The notes: generated from the sequence alone by a model not told the origin. Shown: positions 10,970 through 22,378, counted from the stretch's first letter. The stretch is DNA of 64,000 nucleotides from Rhizophlyctis rosea (GCA_027596075.1 JADGJC010000039.1:1-64000), one strand, 5' to 3'. Program-made: numbers and translations.

Positions 10970-13900
10970 ATGCATAAGGTCGTGAATCGCATGCGGCTGC
11001 CGAGCACGGATAGTCAGACTTGTACAACTGCTCGCGAGACGGCAACCACACCCACGTGCCAAGGGTCAACGCTTTTGGCTGTTAGCATAGCTGACGCAAT
11101 GGCCCTTGGAGAGAGCAGTAGTGGTCGTGTTTTGGAGAAGAGGTTGCCGTTGGCCGGTGGTGTTGGTGTTGGTGTTGTTGAGTATGGGGATGAGGTTGAA
11201 CTTGGGGTGGATGGTGACGGAGAAAGTGGTATGATTGATGGTTTTGGTACGGCGAGTTCGGTGATTGATGATGGTGGGTGTGGGGATGAGGGTGGGGTTT
11301 GTGTGAGCAGGGGTATGATTGGTGTGGGTGTGAGTGGTGTTGATGTTGGTGAGGTTGGGGAGAGGGCTGTGGTTGGGGTTGGGGTGGATGGTGGTGCAGA
11401 GGATAGTATGATTGTTGGTTTTGGTACGGCAGATTTGGTCGGTGATATCGTTGGCGAAGCCGTTGACGAGACGTCGAGCAACTCTGAAAATACAACCAAA
11501 TACCCGTCCAACCTTTCATCATCGCCACCTACATCCCCTCATTCACACCCCAACACTCTCCACACCTCCAACACCGACACGGCACACTCATCCGATACAT
11601 ACCCCGACACCAACCCACTCTACCCGTGCTACCACGACAACGACAACGACGAGGTCGTCACTACCAAAATATCATCCAAGAAAGGACCGGCCGAGTTTTT
11701 GGTGAGAGTGCCTGCTGTGCGGAAGAGAAGTGTGGAGGAGGAAGAAGGGGATGAGGGTGAGTGGGAGTTTCGGGTTGTCAGGGAGGGTGGTGAGAGTGGG
11801 TGTGGGGTGGAGAAGGCGGAGGGAAGTCCTGGGGGTGAGTTGAGTTTGGCGGAGGGGAGTAATGTTGGGGCCAGTGATTTTAGTGGATGCGCGAATGTGT
11901 CGTGGTTGAGGGCGTCGCGGGATGTCGAGAGGGATGATCATTTGATCGGTGGTAGTGGGACGATGTCAACGTCGACGACACCTGTGACGGTGGTGGAGAG
12001 TCATGAAGGGATGGAAGTTCCGACCAGCCATGCCGAAGAAGTGGTAAGTTTGCCTCGCCGGTTGGCGTGTCCTCCCACCGTAGAATAATGAAGACCGCCT
12101 GAACCCTCCCCTCAAAAATCATCACCACAAACCAGGAACAAACCACCCTCCCACCCATCCCTCCTCCCCACCACACTCCACCCACCCAAAACCCACCTAC
12201 CAATCCCATTCCCATGACCCTCACAGTCCCCAACCTCCACACCTCCTTCCCCACAACACCCCACAACCCCATCTCCGCCCTCCTAACCCTCTTCCTCCCC
12301 TCCGAAATCCTCATAACCCGCCTCACAGACGCCACGAAACTCCGCACCGACCTCGCAAAACACTGCGCAGCGGGCAGCGCGGTCTATATCATGCAATTCA
12401 ACGTCGCGGACGAGAAAGATAAGCCGGCGTATGAGTGGGCGTGGAAGGATCTTTATGAGAACGGGTATTGGGGCCGTACGGAAGGGCTTGACACGTTTTT
12501 CGTGGGTGGTGATGCGGATGGGTGGATTGTTGGAGTGATGGTTTTTGAGGGGGAGGCAATGGTGCGTTTATTTGTTTTTTGAGTTGTTTTTTGTTCCTTA
12601 CCTGTTACTTCTTCTTCCTTTTTTTTGCCGTCCGCGGGGGGGGAGTTCTGTTTTGTTATTTCAGCATGTTCACGAAGAATGTTCACTCTTGCAGGTGTCG
12701 AAAGATGATTCGTACGATGCTGTTATGGGGATTTTGAAACGCCAGCAAAGTCGGATCGGTCAATACACTAGTTCCGACGCACCTCTACACCCTCACACGA
12801 ACACCACACCGCCCACATCTCCATATCTTCAACCCTCACCCGCTCCGGCAACACCACAAAGTTCCACGCTCCGTCTTCGCCGCCTCCGCCGTCTTAACAG
12901 ACCGACACTAGATCTGCGTATACCGGAGATGGAGGATGCGTTCGCTAATTATGACGGGTCGGGTGGTATTTTGGATGGTTGGGTAGGTGGGAGCGGGGGT
13001 AGTGTGAGCTTGAGTGATGGGGCGGTGGGGGGTGGTGGGAGTGAGGAGGATTCGTTTATTGTTGAGGAGTTTGATGATGCGGGGGTGGAGGGTAATGTGA
13101 GGGAGAGGATGGTTGGTGTAGGTGAGAGGGTTGGGGAGGATGGGAAAGGTGATGTTGTGTGTGCGGAGAGGGAGAGGGGTGAGAGGGGTGTGGTGGTTGA
13201 TGAGGGATGTGGTGTGACGAATAGTGCTGACAGCATCCTTGGAGGAACGTCAATGGAAGTCGACGACGGCGTGCCGGCTTTGCATTTGGATAACGAGCAG
13301 CCGACGAGTAATCACTTTCCGTCAATACCATCCGACGCCAACATCAACGACGCCCCTCCTCAAAATAATGATGTTACTTTGAGAACCGATGCTTCAACCG
13401 ATCGCATCCCCTCCACACCCACCGAGGCCGTCGTCGTCGTCGGCGCCACCTCCAATCCCGACGCTTCAACGCAACACCTCCACTCCACATCCTCCAATCT
13501 TATCATCACCAACACTCCACACCAAATCCGCCACAAACGTTCCCCTCCAATACTCTCACCTTCTAACCCAATCATCCTCCCCGACAGCCCTCCACATCAA
13601 CACCCCACCAACACTCCCACATCCAAAATCAAACGGCCCCGCGCTTCCACCAAAACTCACACCACCCGCCCCACCTCCAGACCCCCCACCACCCGCCCCA
13701 CCTCCAGACCCCCCACCACCAGCCAAACCGAATTCGTCGACCTAGCCACCACCCCCGACGACCCGCCCACCCGTCCCCGCACGACCACGGACGTCGAATC
13801 CAGGATGACCTCCGTAATGGAAACTACGGTCCAGAAGATTAAGGAGGTTGTTGCTGGTGCGGAGAGTTCGGAGGGGGTTGCGAGGGGTGTGTGGGCGATT

Positions 13901-16258
13901 GAGGGGCATTTGAGGGTGTTGGTTGAGGGGTGTTTTGGGAAAAGGAGGAGGTTTGATGGGAGGAGGAGGGAGGGTGGGAGTGTTGGTGGTTTGAGGCTGG
14001 AGGGTTGGGGTGGGGGTGTGGGGTCTGCTGATGGGGCGGTGAGGAGGGGTGAGGGTGGGGAGGGTGAGGGGTTTGCGACGGTGTCGGGTGAGGGCGAGGT
14101 GGGTGTTTCGAGTGTTTTGTCTGTGAGGTGGGATCAGGGGAAACGACGAGCTGTAGCTGGTGAGAGTCGGATGGAGGGTGGGGGTGTGCGGTCTGCTGAT
14201 GTGTCGTTGAGTCGGGATGAGGGTGATGTTCTGGCGACGGTGTTGAGTGAGAGTGGTGTGCGGGGTTCTTCGGTTTTGGCTGTGAGTCGGGGTAATGATA
14301 AGCGACGGGCTGTGGATGGTGAAGGTCGGGTGGAGGGTGGTGAGGAAAGGGCGAGTGAAAGTTTTGAGAGGGCGCGCAAGCGTCGACGTCATGCATCTAC
14401 GGCCAATCAACCTTCCGTCGTCGTCGTTGCACCGACTAGGACCCCAAATCCTATTCCTGCCGCCACGCCTAAACCCCGTAGCCCACCCTCACCCTCCGCA
14501 CAACTCGCTCTTGCGCCCGATGCAACGTTATCGTCCTCGCCCTCCTCCGCCACCCGCAAAATCTCCTCCACCGTCGGTACAACCAGAGAAAACTCTGTAG
14601 AAATCACGTCGGTTGTTCCGGGACCGGCGAGCAGGAGTCGCTCGGTTGCGGGGATGGGGAGGCCTACGTCGGTTCTGAGGGATGTTGGGGCATTTAGGAG
14701 GGCGGAGGGGAGTGCGTGGGGTGTTGAGGTGGGTGGTGAAGAGAGGAGGAGGGGTGGTGGGGAGGTGGACAGGAATGATATTGGTGGGAGTCAGAGGTCG
14801 TGTAGGGAAGAGGGTGAATGGCGGGATGGTAGGTGGGGGAGGGAGTATGTATCGTTGGTAAAGATTCCTGAGGATAAGGTATGTATGAGTGATTGTTTCC
14901 TTATCGCGGGCGTATTTGTCTTTTGCTTTCCGATCGACCAGTAACCCTGACGAAACGATGAAACACACAGATCGGACTTGTTATTGGGTATAAAGGTCGG
15001 ACGGTGAAAGGTATTGAGGAACAGTTTTGTGTCAAGATAAGGGTTTGTGAGTTGTGGCAGGGTGAGGTGGTGACGAAGGTTGTTAGTATTGTTGGGAGGG
15101 GGGAGGAAGGGAAGGAGCGCGTGGGGAGGGCGAGGAGGAGGGTGTTGGTTGTGATTGGTGGGGAGAGATCGGGGGTTGTGGGTGGTCATGGCGGTGGGTA
15201 TGGAGGTGGGGGTGGGGGTGGGGATGGGTATGGAGGTGGGGGTGGAAGTGGGTACGGTGGTATGCATGGATTCGGCGGTGGAGATGGTTCCGGCGGGTGG
15301 GGTGGAGGTAGCGGCTATGGAGGCGGGTGGGGTGATCAACAACCGGAAAGGCGTTACAGCGGTGGAGCTGAGCGTCCCAGTTCGGGAGCGCGACGGCCGC
15401 AGGATGCCCCATCCGCTTCTACTCCCGTTCCACGTTCGGCCGAACGTATGTCTAGCTCAGGTTCGTATCTTTCGGGGCGGGGCGAGGGCGGCAATAGTGT
15501 TGCGAGTTGGTTTGGGTCCGAGACGCCGAGACCTAGGAGGGATTCGACGGTTGCGAATAGAGTTGTGAGGCATCACTTGGGGGAGGAATGGGGTGGGGTT
15601 GGTGGGTGGTGCCGGGCCTAGTAGGGTGAGGGATGGGGTTGCGAGGTCCGATCGTCGGGGCGAGGGCGACGGACGGAGTGTGAGGGGTGGGTTTTTGGAG
15701 TCGAGTAGGCCGAGTTTCGGGAGCCAGAGTGATGGGTGGGGTGGTGGGTGGAATGGTGAGACCAGTGCTATGATTCATAATCGTTTGCCTATGGAATGGG
15801 GTACCCGGACCCCTCGCCGAATCCCAACACCACCTCCCATCAACTGGGGCCGCCCACGCCGTTACCAAGCGCGAAGCCCCACCCCACCAATGCCGGCCAG
15901 CCATCCGCACTACGGACCCGGTCTGAGCGACGGATATATTGGGTTGCTACCAATTGAGAAGTGGAATGAGGTTAAGAGGAGGGAGGGAGTTTTGAATGGC
16001 TGTGCGATTTCTTTGGATGTGTATCAGGATGAGGAGGATGTGATGCAGTTGGGTTGTCAGCATATGTATCATAGTTTTTGTTCAACGACGTGGTTTAAGA
16101 TTAATGGGGTTTGCCCTATGTAAGTTTTGGGTAGTTTTTGCGTTTTGGCGTGGGTTGGGATTGGGCGTGTGATGTTGCATTTGGATTGTTTGTTGCATGC
16201 TTGGTTTCTTATTTTGGTTCTTTTCTTCCGCTTTTGCAGATGTCGGTTCAACGTTTGA
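10970..16258 (+). CDS. Very long KH-domain and RING-finger protein
   Basis: Probable RNA-binding protein with a C-terminal ubiquitin-ligase-type RING, about 1,627 residues. Exons: 10970-12043, 12136-12561, 12665-14878, 14971-16119, 16240-16258; all junctions are phase 0 except the last. A type I KH domain spans the 14878/14971 junction (SLVKIPEDK then IGLVIGYKGRTVKGIEEQF), with GxxG loop GYKG. A Gly/Tyr-rich segment follows at about 15180-15335. The end carries a RING-H2-like pattern: CAIS at 16001-16012, LGCQHMYHSFC, and CPICR created by splicing. The second zinc ligand is Ser rather than Cys. Exon 2 holds a globular but unrecognised block (AYEWAWKDLYENGYWGRTEG). One frame change is needed near 15,560-15,620 in G-rich sequence. 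KH plus RING recalls metazoan MEX3, but only one KH is clear here. Large acidic and proline-rich low-complexity parts dominate the N-terminal two thirds. Confidence 0.7.
11209..11445 (+). repeat. Internal tandem duplication, about 177-bp period
   Basis: Two stretches in exon 1 of the KH-RING gene align: GMIDGFGTASSV (from about 11229) and SMIVGFGTADLV (from about 11406), each preceded by a ggggtggatggtg stretch. It is a diverged in-frame duplication in a G/T-rich block. Confidence 0.65.
13656..13725 (+). repeat. Tandem 27-bp repeat coding Pro/Thr/Arg
   Basis: The unit accacccgccccacctccag plus accccccc occurs twice in tandem, encoding TRPTSRPPT repeated. It sits in a C-rich low-complexity block of exon 3 of the KH-RING gene. 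Confidence 0.85.
13996..14343 (+). repeat. Internal tandem duplication, about 174-bp period
   Basis: Two adjacent coding units align: one around GVSSVLSVRWDQGKRRAVAG and the next around GSSVLAVSRGNDKRRAVDG, each preceded by a (V)RSAD/GSADG segment and followed by a R(M/V)EGG segment. Unit length is roughly 56-58 codons. Confidence 0.75.
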
Positions 16259-17109
16259 TTTTGAACGGGACGGGGTGGGTTTGGCGAGGGGGAGGAGAGT
16301 GTTAATGATGGGGAGTGTTTGGGCTTTGGCTTTGTGCGTTATTTGTCCTGTATTGTTGCAGGTGCAGATTAGGTTTTGGGTGGGTAATAGTCAGACCGTC
16401 TTTGCTGTGTTGTTTGAGATATCCTTTCCGCCCGTTCATGGTTGAGACTGGTGCAGGGTGGGAATTGGCGTATGTGGGGCTTTCGGTGCTTATTTCCTTT
16501 TGTTCACTGGAGGGATCAGTATGATCTTTGCCGTGACGTGCGATGTGCCTTACTGTCGGGTGCTGCCTTTGAACTTTTTTTCGACCTACCAGCCAAAAGC
16601 TCAACTGGATACGTTGGAACCCTTCCTTCGTGCAGGACCCTTGCGTATGTGGCTTGGAGAGGAAATTCAGTCCAGACATCGGACATGGCTGAACGATATG
16701 AGCTTTCGAACTTTGAACCATTTTTCCAACAAGATCACGCAACTTGCAAGAGCTCATCACCAGCATTCGAGTGGCAAGTTAGTGATCCTGTTTGCCGCGT
16801 TATTATATCTTCATAGTGAGACCCTCGTACGGCTGAAGAAACTTGTATTTTGAAGATTCTAAATCTCTTGTTGACTTTCACACGTAAGCGATCCCTGGTA
16901 GATCGTCAACCCAATACACACCGTGGAAGACTCACCAGATACGTCACGACACATTGCAGTCTATACTTCATCTCTCACTATCAATTACGTGCGCCATACA
17001 ATGCTACATAGCGTGAAATCGTGTTGGGAAGGTGTGGGAAAACGCTTGTGAGGGGGAGCGTGGGAAAGGTCTGACTAACAGGCTATTTTCTTTACCTCAG
17101 CGCATAATC
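16259..17109. other. Intergenic region; one unsupported 131-codon frame
   Basis: Separates the KH-RING gene from the F-box/ankyrin gene. A plus-strand frame at 16458-16853 without an ATG at its start (first in-frame ATG near 16519) has no recognisable domain, so it is not called as a gene. The stretch just before 17100 ends in a pyrimidine tract and cctcag, possibly the acceptor of a 5' UTR intron of the next gene. Confidence 0.45.
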
Positions 17110-18556
17110 ATGTTCATGAGGGATATACTAAGATTGATGGGCGTTAAATTGGTTGATATTATCGCTTGGTGCTGCCGAGTGGTTTCCGGTGCGTTGTCAT
17201 GGTATAGACCGTCTGTTCTGGAGGTGTGTATTGTTTACTCTCTTTGTTTACTTTCTTTGTCGGAGCTTCATATGATCTGGGGCGTGTATTGATACATCTA
17301 TGGTTTAGATTGAGTGCGGAGTTGTTGAGTGCGGGGTTGTGTTTAGTGAGGTGATTGATTATCCCCTGTATGTTGGTTATGTATGACTTATGCGGCTGGT
17401 GGCTGAGACCAACATCGTTTTTTAAGGTCGTTCCGAAGCAGGCGGTGAGGGTTCATGATGTTATGGGAGATGAGGAAGTTGGATCTTTTGAGAAGACCAG
17501 GTAAGGGTGTTTGGTGAAATGTTTGGTTTGGTGCTTGCCGCTTCAGAATCTTTCCCTATGTCATGCTAATCCAACCATTTCGGGCAGTGAATGCACGTCT
17601 GCACCCGACGACAGCATCGAATCCGGATCGGTCCTCCATAACCCGTCACCCGTACCTTTCCTCCCGCTCGAAATCGTCCGCGTCATCGCCCGCCTTTCCT
17701 ATCCCCGCACAACTCAGTTAATGCGTCGCGCATGCAAAGCCTGGAGAAACGTCATCGTTGAAGGCGACGTCGTTTGGGCAGGGTGGCGGACCTATACCCG
17801 TGGCTTCGACGATTGCTGGCAATGGGCAAGCCAATGGCCGCATCATAAAATCCTTCACGCCTATATGAAGGATTCCGACGCGGCTAAACGAGAATGGACG
17901 TTGAACCACTCCATAATGAAGGACACCGATTTACCACTGTTCGATGCCCTGCTTCAAGCCGGTGTAGGGCAGTTTGACCTAGATGGTATGTTTCAGGCTG
18001 CAGCGTACTTCGGCCAGGTGAAGCTGGTGAAACGGTGCCTAGAATGCCGGACGCCCTTGATGAATATATATTTCTACCCGGCATTGGATATGGCTGCACA
18101 ATTAGGCGAATCGCTGCAAACGCAAGCTTCCACGATCCTCGCTTTGGAGCTCTCGACAGATTGATTGAGTGGCGCAATATCCCTAGAGTATTGCTCTTAC
18201 TGGACCTTGGGGCGCCGCTTCACCCGCAATGGATAACCCGCACAGCAAAACTCGGTCAATCCCACCTCATGGCAATCCTATTACCAGCGTGTGAAACACC
18301 TGCTACGTTACCAGCCGCCACCACCGTCACGCACCCGCAGCCACAATCCATGTACGATTATTCCTCTGCAAAGAATGAAGCACTTATCATTGCTGCGGAA
18401 CACGGCCACCTTGACATTGTCAACATTCTCCTTGAAGCCTCTGCTGACGTCCACCACAACAACAACCAAGCCTTACGTCGGGCAGCCATGAACAGTCAGG
18501 AACAGATTGTTGAGATTTTGTTGGCTGCTGGGGCGACTTGGAATCGTTTGTATTAG
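17110..18556 (+). CDS. F-box protein with C-terminal ankyrin repeats, one frameshift
   Basis: Likely substrate-recognition subunit of an SCF ubiquitin ligase. Exons: 17110-17223, 17427-17500, 17588-18556. All junction phases agree; a shorter version starting at the ATG at 17463 is possible. The F-box-like segment PFLPLEIVRVIARLSYP, followed by MRRACKAWRNVI, lies at about 17650-17760. Downstream are ankyrin-type helices (FDALLQAGVGQFDLDGMFQA; LIIAAEHGHLDIVNILLEAS; ALRRAAMNSQEQIVEILLAA). Near 18,100-18,130 the frame changes: ALDMAAQLG continues as NASFHDPRFGALD one frame over, consistent with a missing base. No GT lies there to make an intron, so this is either an assembly error or an early pseudogene. 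About 385 residues if repaired. Confidence 0.65.
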
Positions 18557-19149
18557 ATGTATGGATTACAACGTATGAACGCGGCAAATGGCATCCTTTT
18601 CTAAGCGATTGTTGGTTACTTTGTCCAAAGGGAGTGCCTAAATGGTCAAGGGCGTAAAGTTGGCTCAGATGTGGTCAGGTCGCGGACTGTATTGCTGATT
18701 TAGTCGAATGCAGATGAAGTCAATCATGATTTGCTATGAATTGTCCTATAAATCGTGGGAGAGCAGTATGCATGTCATGTTTAGAAAAAAATGAGACAGC
18801 GATAATGTTCTCGGGAGTCGGCATCAAGGCATGTCAATCAGTCTACAATAGAAGAATGAGGCGACGTTCTATGACCTCTGTATTGCTGGTGCAAGGACTG
18901 CCATTTCCATAAGAGCATATTTTGATGATCAGAAAGTGTACCATGGAAGGCGCTGGGTGATCATCATGCAAGTCTCAAGTACCAATAGATGAAATGATAA
19001 TGTCAACAGTCTTAATGCGGGATGCCATATCCACACGCCCAGCTAGGATGGTTTCTTTGTCTTAACAGACTCTCCGGTCTCAATCCGTCAAACAAATAAT
19101 ACAAAACCTCCTTCAATTCTGATCTTTGAATAAGGGGCCACTAAAAAGC
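18557..19149. other. Convergent intergenic region
   Basis: AT-richer sequence between the 3' ends of the F-box/ankyrin gene and the MLKL-like gene. No frame, RNA gene or repeat is supported. It probably holds both 3' UTRs. Confidence 0.55.
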
Positions 19150-21390
19150 TCAAGCAAGCACAGCAATCTCCATTGGTTGAACCGCGCCTGCAACATAATG
19201 AGTGAGCTTAAATTCAAGAAAAACATATAGAAACTGAATGTCGCGGAAAGGAAAGCAAACAACGAATACTCACTCTCCTTCCAAACCATCCTCGCCTTCT
19301 CCCTCCTCTCATCCATCTCATCCATCATCCTCCTGATCCCCTCCATATCTTTTTTAACCCTCTTCTCCCCCTCAGTCCCCTTCGCCAACTCCATAATACT
19401 CCTCGGATGTCCCAATTCGGCTGCAGTTTCCAACCATTGTCTCGCTAATCCACTGTTCCGCATCTTGCGATACACTTCGGCTAACTGCGCTGCACAGCGG
19501 CCTGATCCTGATTTCGCGCCGATTTCCAGCCACTTTTCCGCATTGCCGCAGGATTGGACGTGGGTTGGTGTAAGAAGGTTTGGTATGTGGTGGAGGAATT
19601 CGGCAAGGAGGAGGATGGAGGTTAGGTCTTCTATTGAGATGCTGGCGCGGAGGAGGAGGTATGTGGAGCGGTGTTGGGTTGTGCGGAGGGTTGAGTAGTC
19701 TATTTCGACTAGGAGGGCAAGATTAGGATATACGACATTGGTGTTGATGTATTCTTCGATGGCCTTGGCAACAGGACGATGCTTCAAGTCTTGTTCCCAG
19801 CATGCTTTTACCAAGTATGCTAGGCTTTGCGGAACGTGTTTTTTGGGCAGTTCGTCGCGTCCGCCTTGTTTGATGTAGTCTGCGACTTGGTATGGGTCGA
19901 TGTGGGCGTAGGGTCTTGTGCAGAACATTAGTTCCCAGAGTATTGTGCCCAGGGCAAAGATGTCGGAGGCACGTGTTCGGATGCCTGTTGAGAAGATTTC
20001 GGGAGCTATCCAGGGATGGTCGTCGGTGCGGTTCGAGATGCCTGTCAGTGGGGTGACGGTAGTGGCATGTTCGACCACTGCGGAGTCGAATCCGATTATT
20101 TGGATGATGTCGCTTCCAGATTCGTCTTTAGTAATGAGGACCTTGGAGGAGGTGAGGTGGCCATGAATGACACCACGTTTGTGCATGAATGTGATGGCAG
20201 AAGCCAGTTGATGCGCGAGACGAATGCGTACGGACCATTCGACTACCTGGTGGGTGCACAAACTTTGTCAATGACCATGCCGCAGCTTGCAAAGACACCA
20301 TTATGAGTCATACCTCTGTGTAAAGATAATCTTTGAGACTACTTCCTTCAACATGCCTCATCACAATGCTCCGCATCACGCCAGTATGGAGACAACCATA
20401 CACCATTGGCACATACGGCGACCCCTTCAATTTGTACAGGGCTAATAGCTCATTCTCCACATCCACACTTTGTGTCGCAGTCCATCCGTGTCCTGACGCT
20501 CGTGGTGCTTTAATGACCACTCTGTCGCCCTAATGAAAAAATGTTGTTTTAGTTGCGGATACTGCAAACAAACAACATCAAAGAAGCTTACACTATATGA
20601 TGCTTTGTATATTTGGTATCCAGCTGTCTCACTGATGAGGTCTCGGTCAGCCCCAAGCTTTGCATCGTCCAGAGGTTGCTGGACGTTGATCATCAACTGA
20701 GCCAAGTTGCCATAGATGTCCTTGGTCTGCTTTTCCCGTTGGCGGTCCGTCTCGTTCATGGAAGCCTTGATGCGCTCCATGTCAGCGTGTAGCACTTTCC
20801 TGCTCTGGGCATCCGACTCTTGCGCAGCTGCAAACTGTCTGGCCTGCGCCTGCACCTGCTTTTCAACCGACTCCAATCCTTTCTTCACATCGTCGAACGA
20901 ACTTTTGGCATTGCCATTTACTTCTACTGTGAAAAGGAGGGTGAGGTCTTTTACACAGAAGTCAAACTCTTGACTGGCAACGGAAAGGATGGAGCCGACG
21001 TTGTCGGCTGCTTGGAAAAAATTGCGGAGTTTTGCCTTGCGGGGCTGCTTCTCGGTAAGGTCCTCTATCGTTGCATAGACCGCCCGCAGGCGTTGGAGGA
21101 TTTTGAGGAGGGGTTGACGAAGATGTCGTTGATTGGGCTGGTTTTCGGATTGAGTCGCAATGTTTACAAGAAGCGGTTGGAGGTTGGTTGCTCTATGTTG
21201 AACTTCGTCAGGGAGAGGAGGACGGTGGGAACGCGCCGGCAAACTACCTTCTCTGCAAATTCAAGAAGGCCTCTCGGTTTGCTTCAATTCCTTCTTTACG
21301 AGATTGTATGTGAGCGTTTACAAGGTCGTACAACCGGGCCAGAATGGTAGCTGTTGAACCGAGAATTCCTGCAATTGTGACCGGGTCCAT
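19150..21390 (-). CDS. MLKL-like protein: helical bundle, pseudokinase, Sel1 repeats
   Basis: Candidate cell-death or defence-type signalling protein of 656 aa. Exons: 21390-21248, 21192-20592, 20529-20314, 20246-19274, 19187-19150; every phase closes. Residues 1-140 form an amphipathic helical bundle (MDPVTIAGILGSTATILARL at the start; LKILQRLRAVYATIEDL; LRNFFQAADNVGSILSVASQ) matching the pattern of the MLKL N-terminal domain. A coiled coil (about 150-230, with KQVQAQARQFAAAQ) links to a kinase fold: VVIK supplies the beta-3 lysine near 255, but HRD is HGH (about 348-350), the catalytic-loop Asn is Lys, and DFG is GFD, while APE is kept (WIAPEIF). Catalysis is therefore unlikely. Two Sel1-like repeats follow (about 555-615: EKWLEIGAKSGSGRCAAQLA; ARQWLETAAELGHPRSIMEL). 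The architecture is inferred; homology needs a profile search. Confidence 0.8.
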
Positions 21391-22378
21391 ATTGCTCGGT
21401 GTAAGTCAGAGCCAAATGGCGAATGCCCAGAACGGTGATGGGCTGCCTCTGGGCTCAAAATTGCGCGAAATGGGGGTACTCTATGCAAAGGAGCACACGT
21501 CAAGAACGGTATATGTTCACCAAGAGTCTTTGAGTAAGCCCTTGTAATGTCTTCAAGTTCGTGCAGCATCCGCAATTGAGGCATTTAGATATTTTTAGCG
21601 GCACTGGAGAGAGGTTTGACACCCAGCCCTGAGCCGGAAGGTGGCTGTGACTGCTCGGAGCCTCCGGATGCGGATGAGGCTGAAAATGAAACCGCTGGCC
21701 CAAAACCCATCTTGTGTTTTATGTTTTACCTTCTTTACTTTCACTATAATCATTTTGGTGCTGAAGTTGAGTGCAGTTAGTGCATCCCAACGACTCAACT
21801 TACTCACCAAGAATGATAGATGGATAATAATCGCTCGCTTACCCTTCCGCCTTTGCGCTTTAGTTCACTCCTTTGCGAATGTGCGAATTACACCGTTCCA
21901 GCCGAATTCACCACCACTACTCCTCGAACTGACTCTTGGCGAAGCACAAACCAAAGATATTTTTAGTCTGCCAAATTTCAATGAATGTTCGTTTACGCCT
22001 CCAAGTTGCGGCCAAAGGGAGGCCATATCGTTTTTGTTCCGCAATCGTGCAGGATCCCGAATGAAAACTTCTGGATCTGCCCAAACTATGGGAATGGGCA
22101 CCATCTCAAAGCCAAATGCATCAATCCACGTCATTGCACATGACTAAGTCAAGCTGGAGAACTATCAAACAGCATTGGAGAACCAGATTTTGTATGATGG
22201 CCTTCTCACCACGCGGGTCCTTGAAAGGACCCTGACAGGTTTGAGGCTTTCCCATGCGCCACATTCGCCCTGGCTCTGATATGTGACCTCATTCCGCTTT
22301 GCTCCTCCCCCACTTTCCCACACGATCCATCTGCAGACCTAAGTGCAGAACCTTTCTGTAGGAGAATAAACGACAATC
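21391..22378. promoter_or_regulatory. 988-bp divergent region upstream of MLKL-like and GMF genes
   Basis: Separates the two divergent starts and must hold both promoters. No clear motif was assigned. It also contains the weak minus-strand frame listed separately at 21865-22134. Confidence 0.45.
21865..22134 (-). CDS. Possible small protein, 89 aa, unsupported by homology
   Basis: An ATG frame starting MTWIDAFGFEMVPIPIVWAD, with balanced composition and no low complexity. No domain, signal peptide or membrane segment was recognised. It sits between two divergent genes and could be a chance frame, an exon of an unmodelled transcript or a gene remnant. Confidence 0.25.
   Translation of the reverse strand: MTWIDAFGFEMVPIPIVWADPEVFIRDPARLRNKNDMASLWPQLGGVNEHSLKFGRLKISLVCASPRVSSRSSGGEFGWNGVIRTFAKE

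Noticed and set aside
13742..14410. 222- and 185-codon His/Pro/Thr-rich minus frames
   Set aside because: These are reverse readings of the G-rich exon 3 of the KH-RING gene; stop codons are rare only because of base composition.
16458..16853. 131-codon plus-strand frame
   Set aside because: No ATG at its start, no recognisable domain and no consistent splice link to neighbours.
20820..21350. 176-codon plus-strand frame
   Set aside because: It is fully antisense to the well-supported MLKL-like exons 1 and 2.
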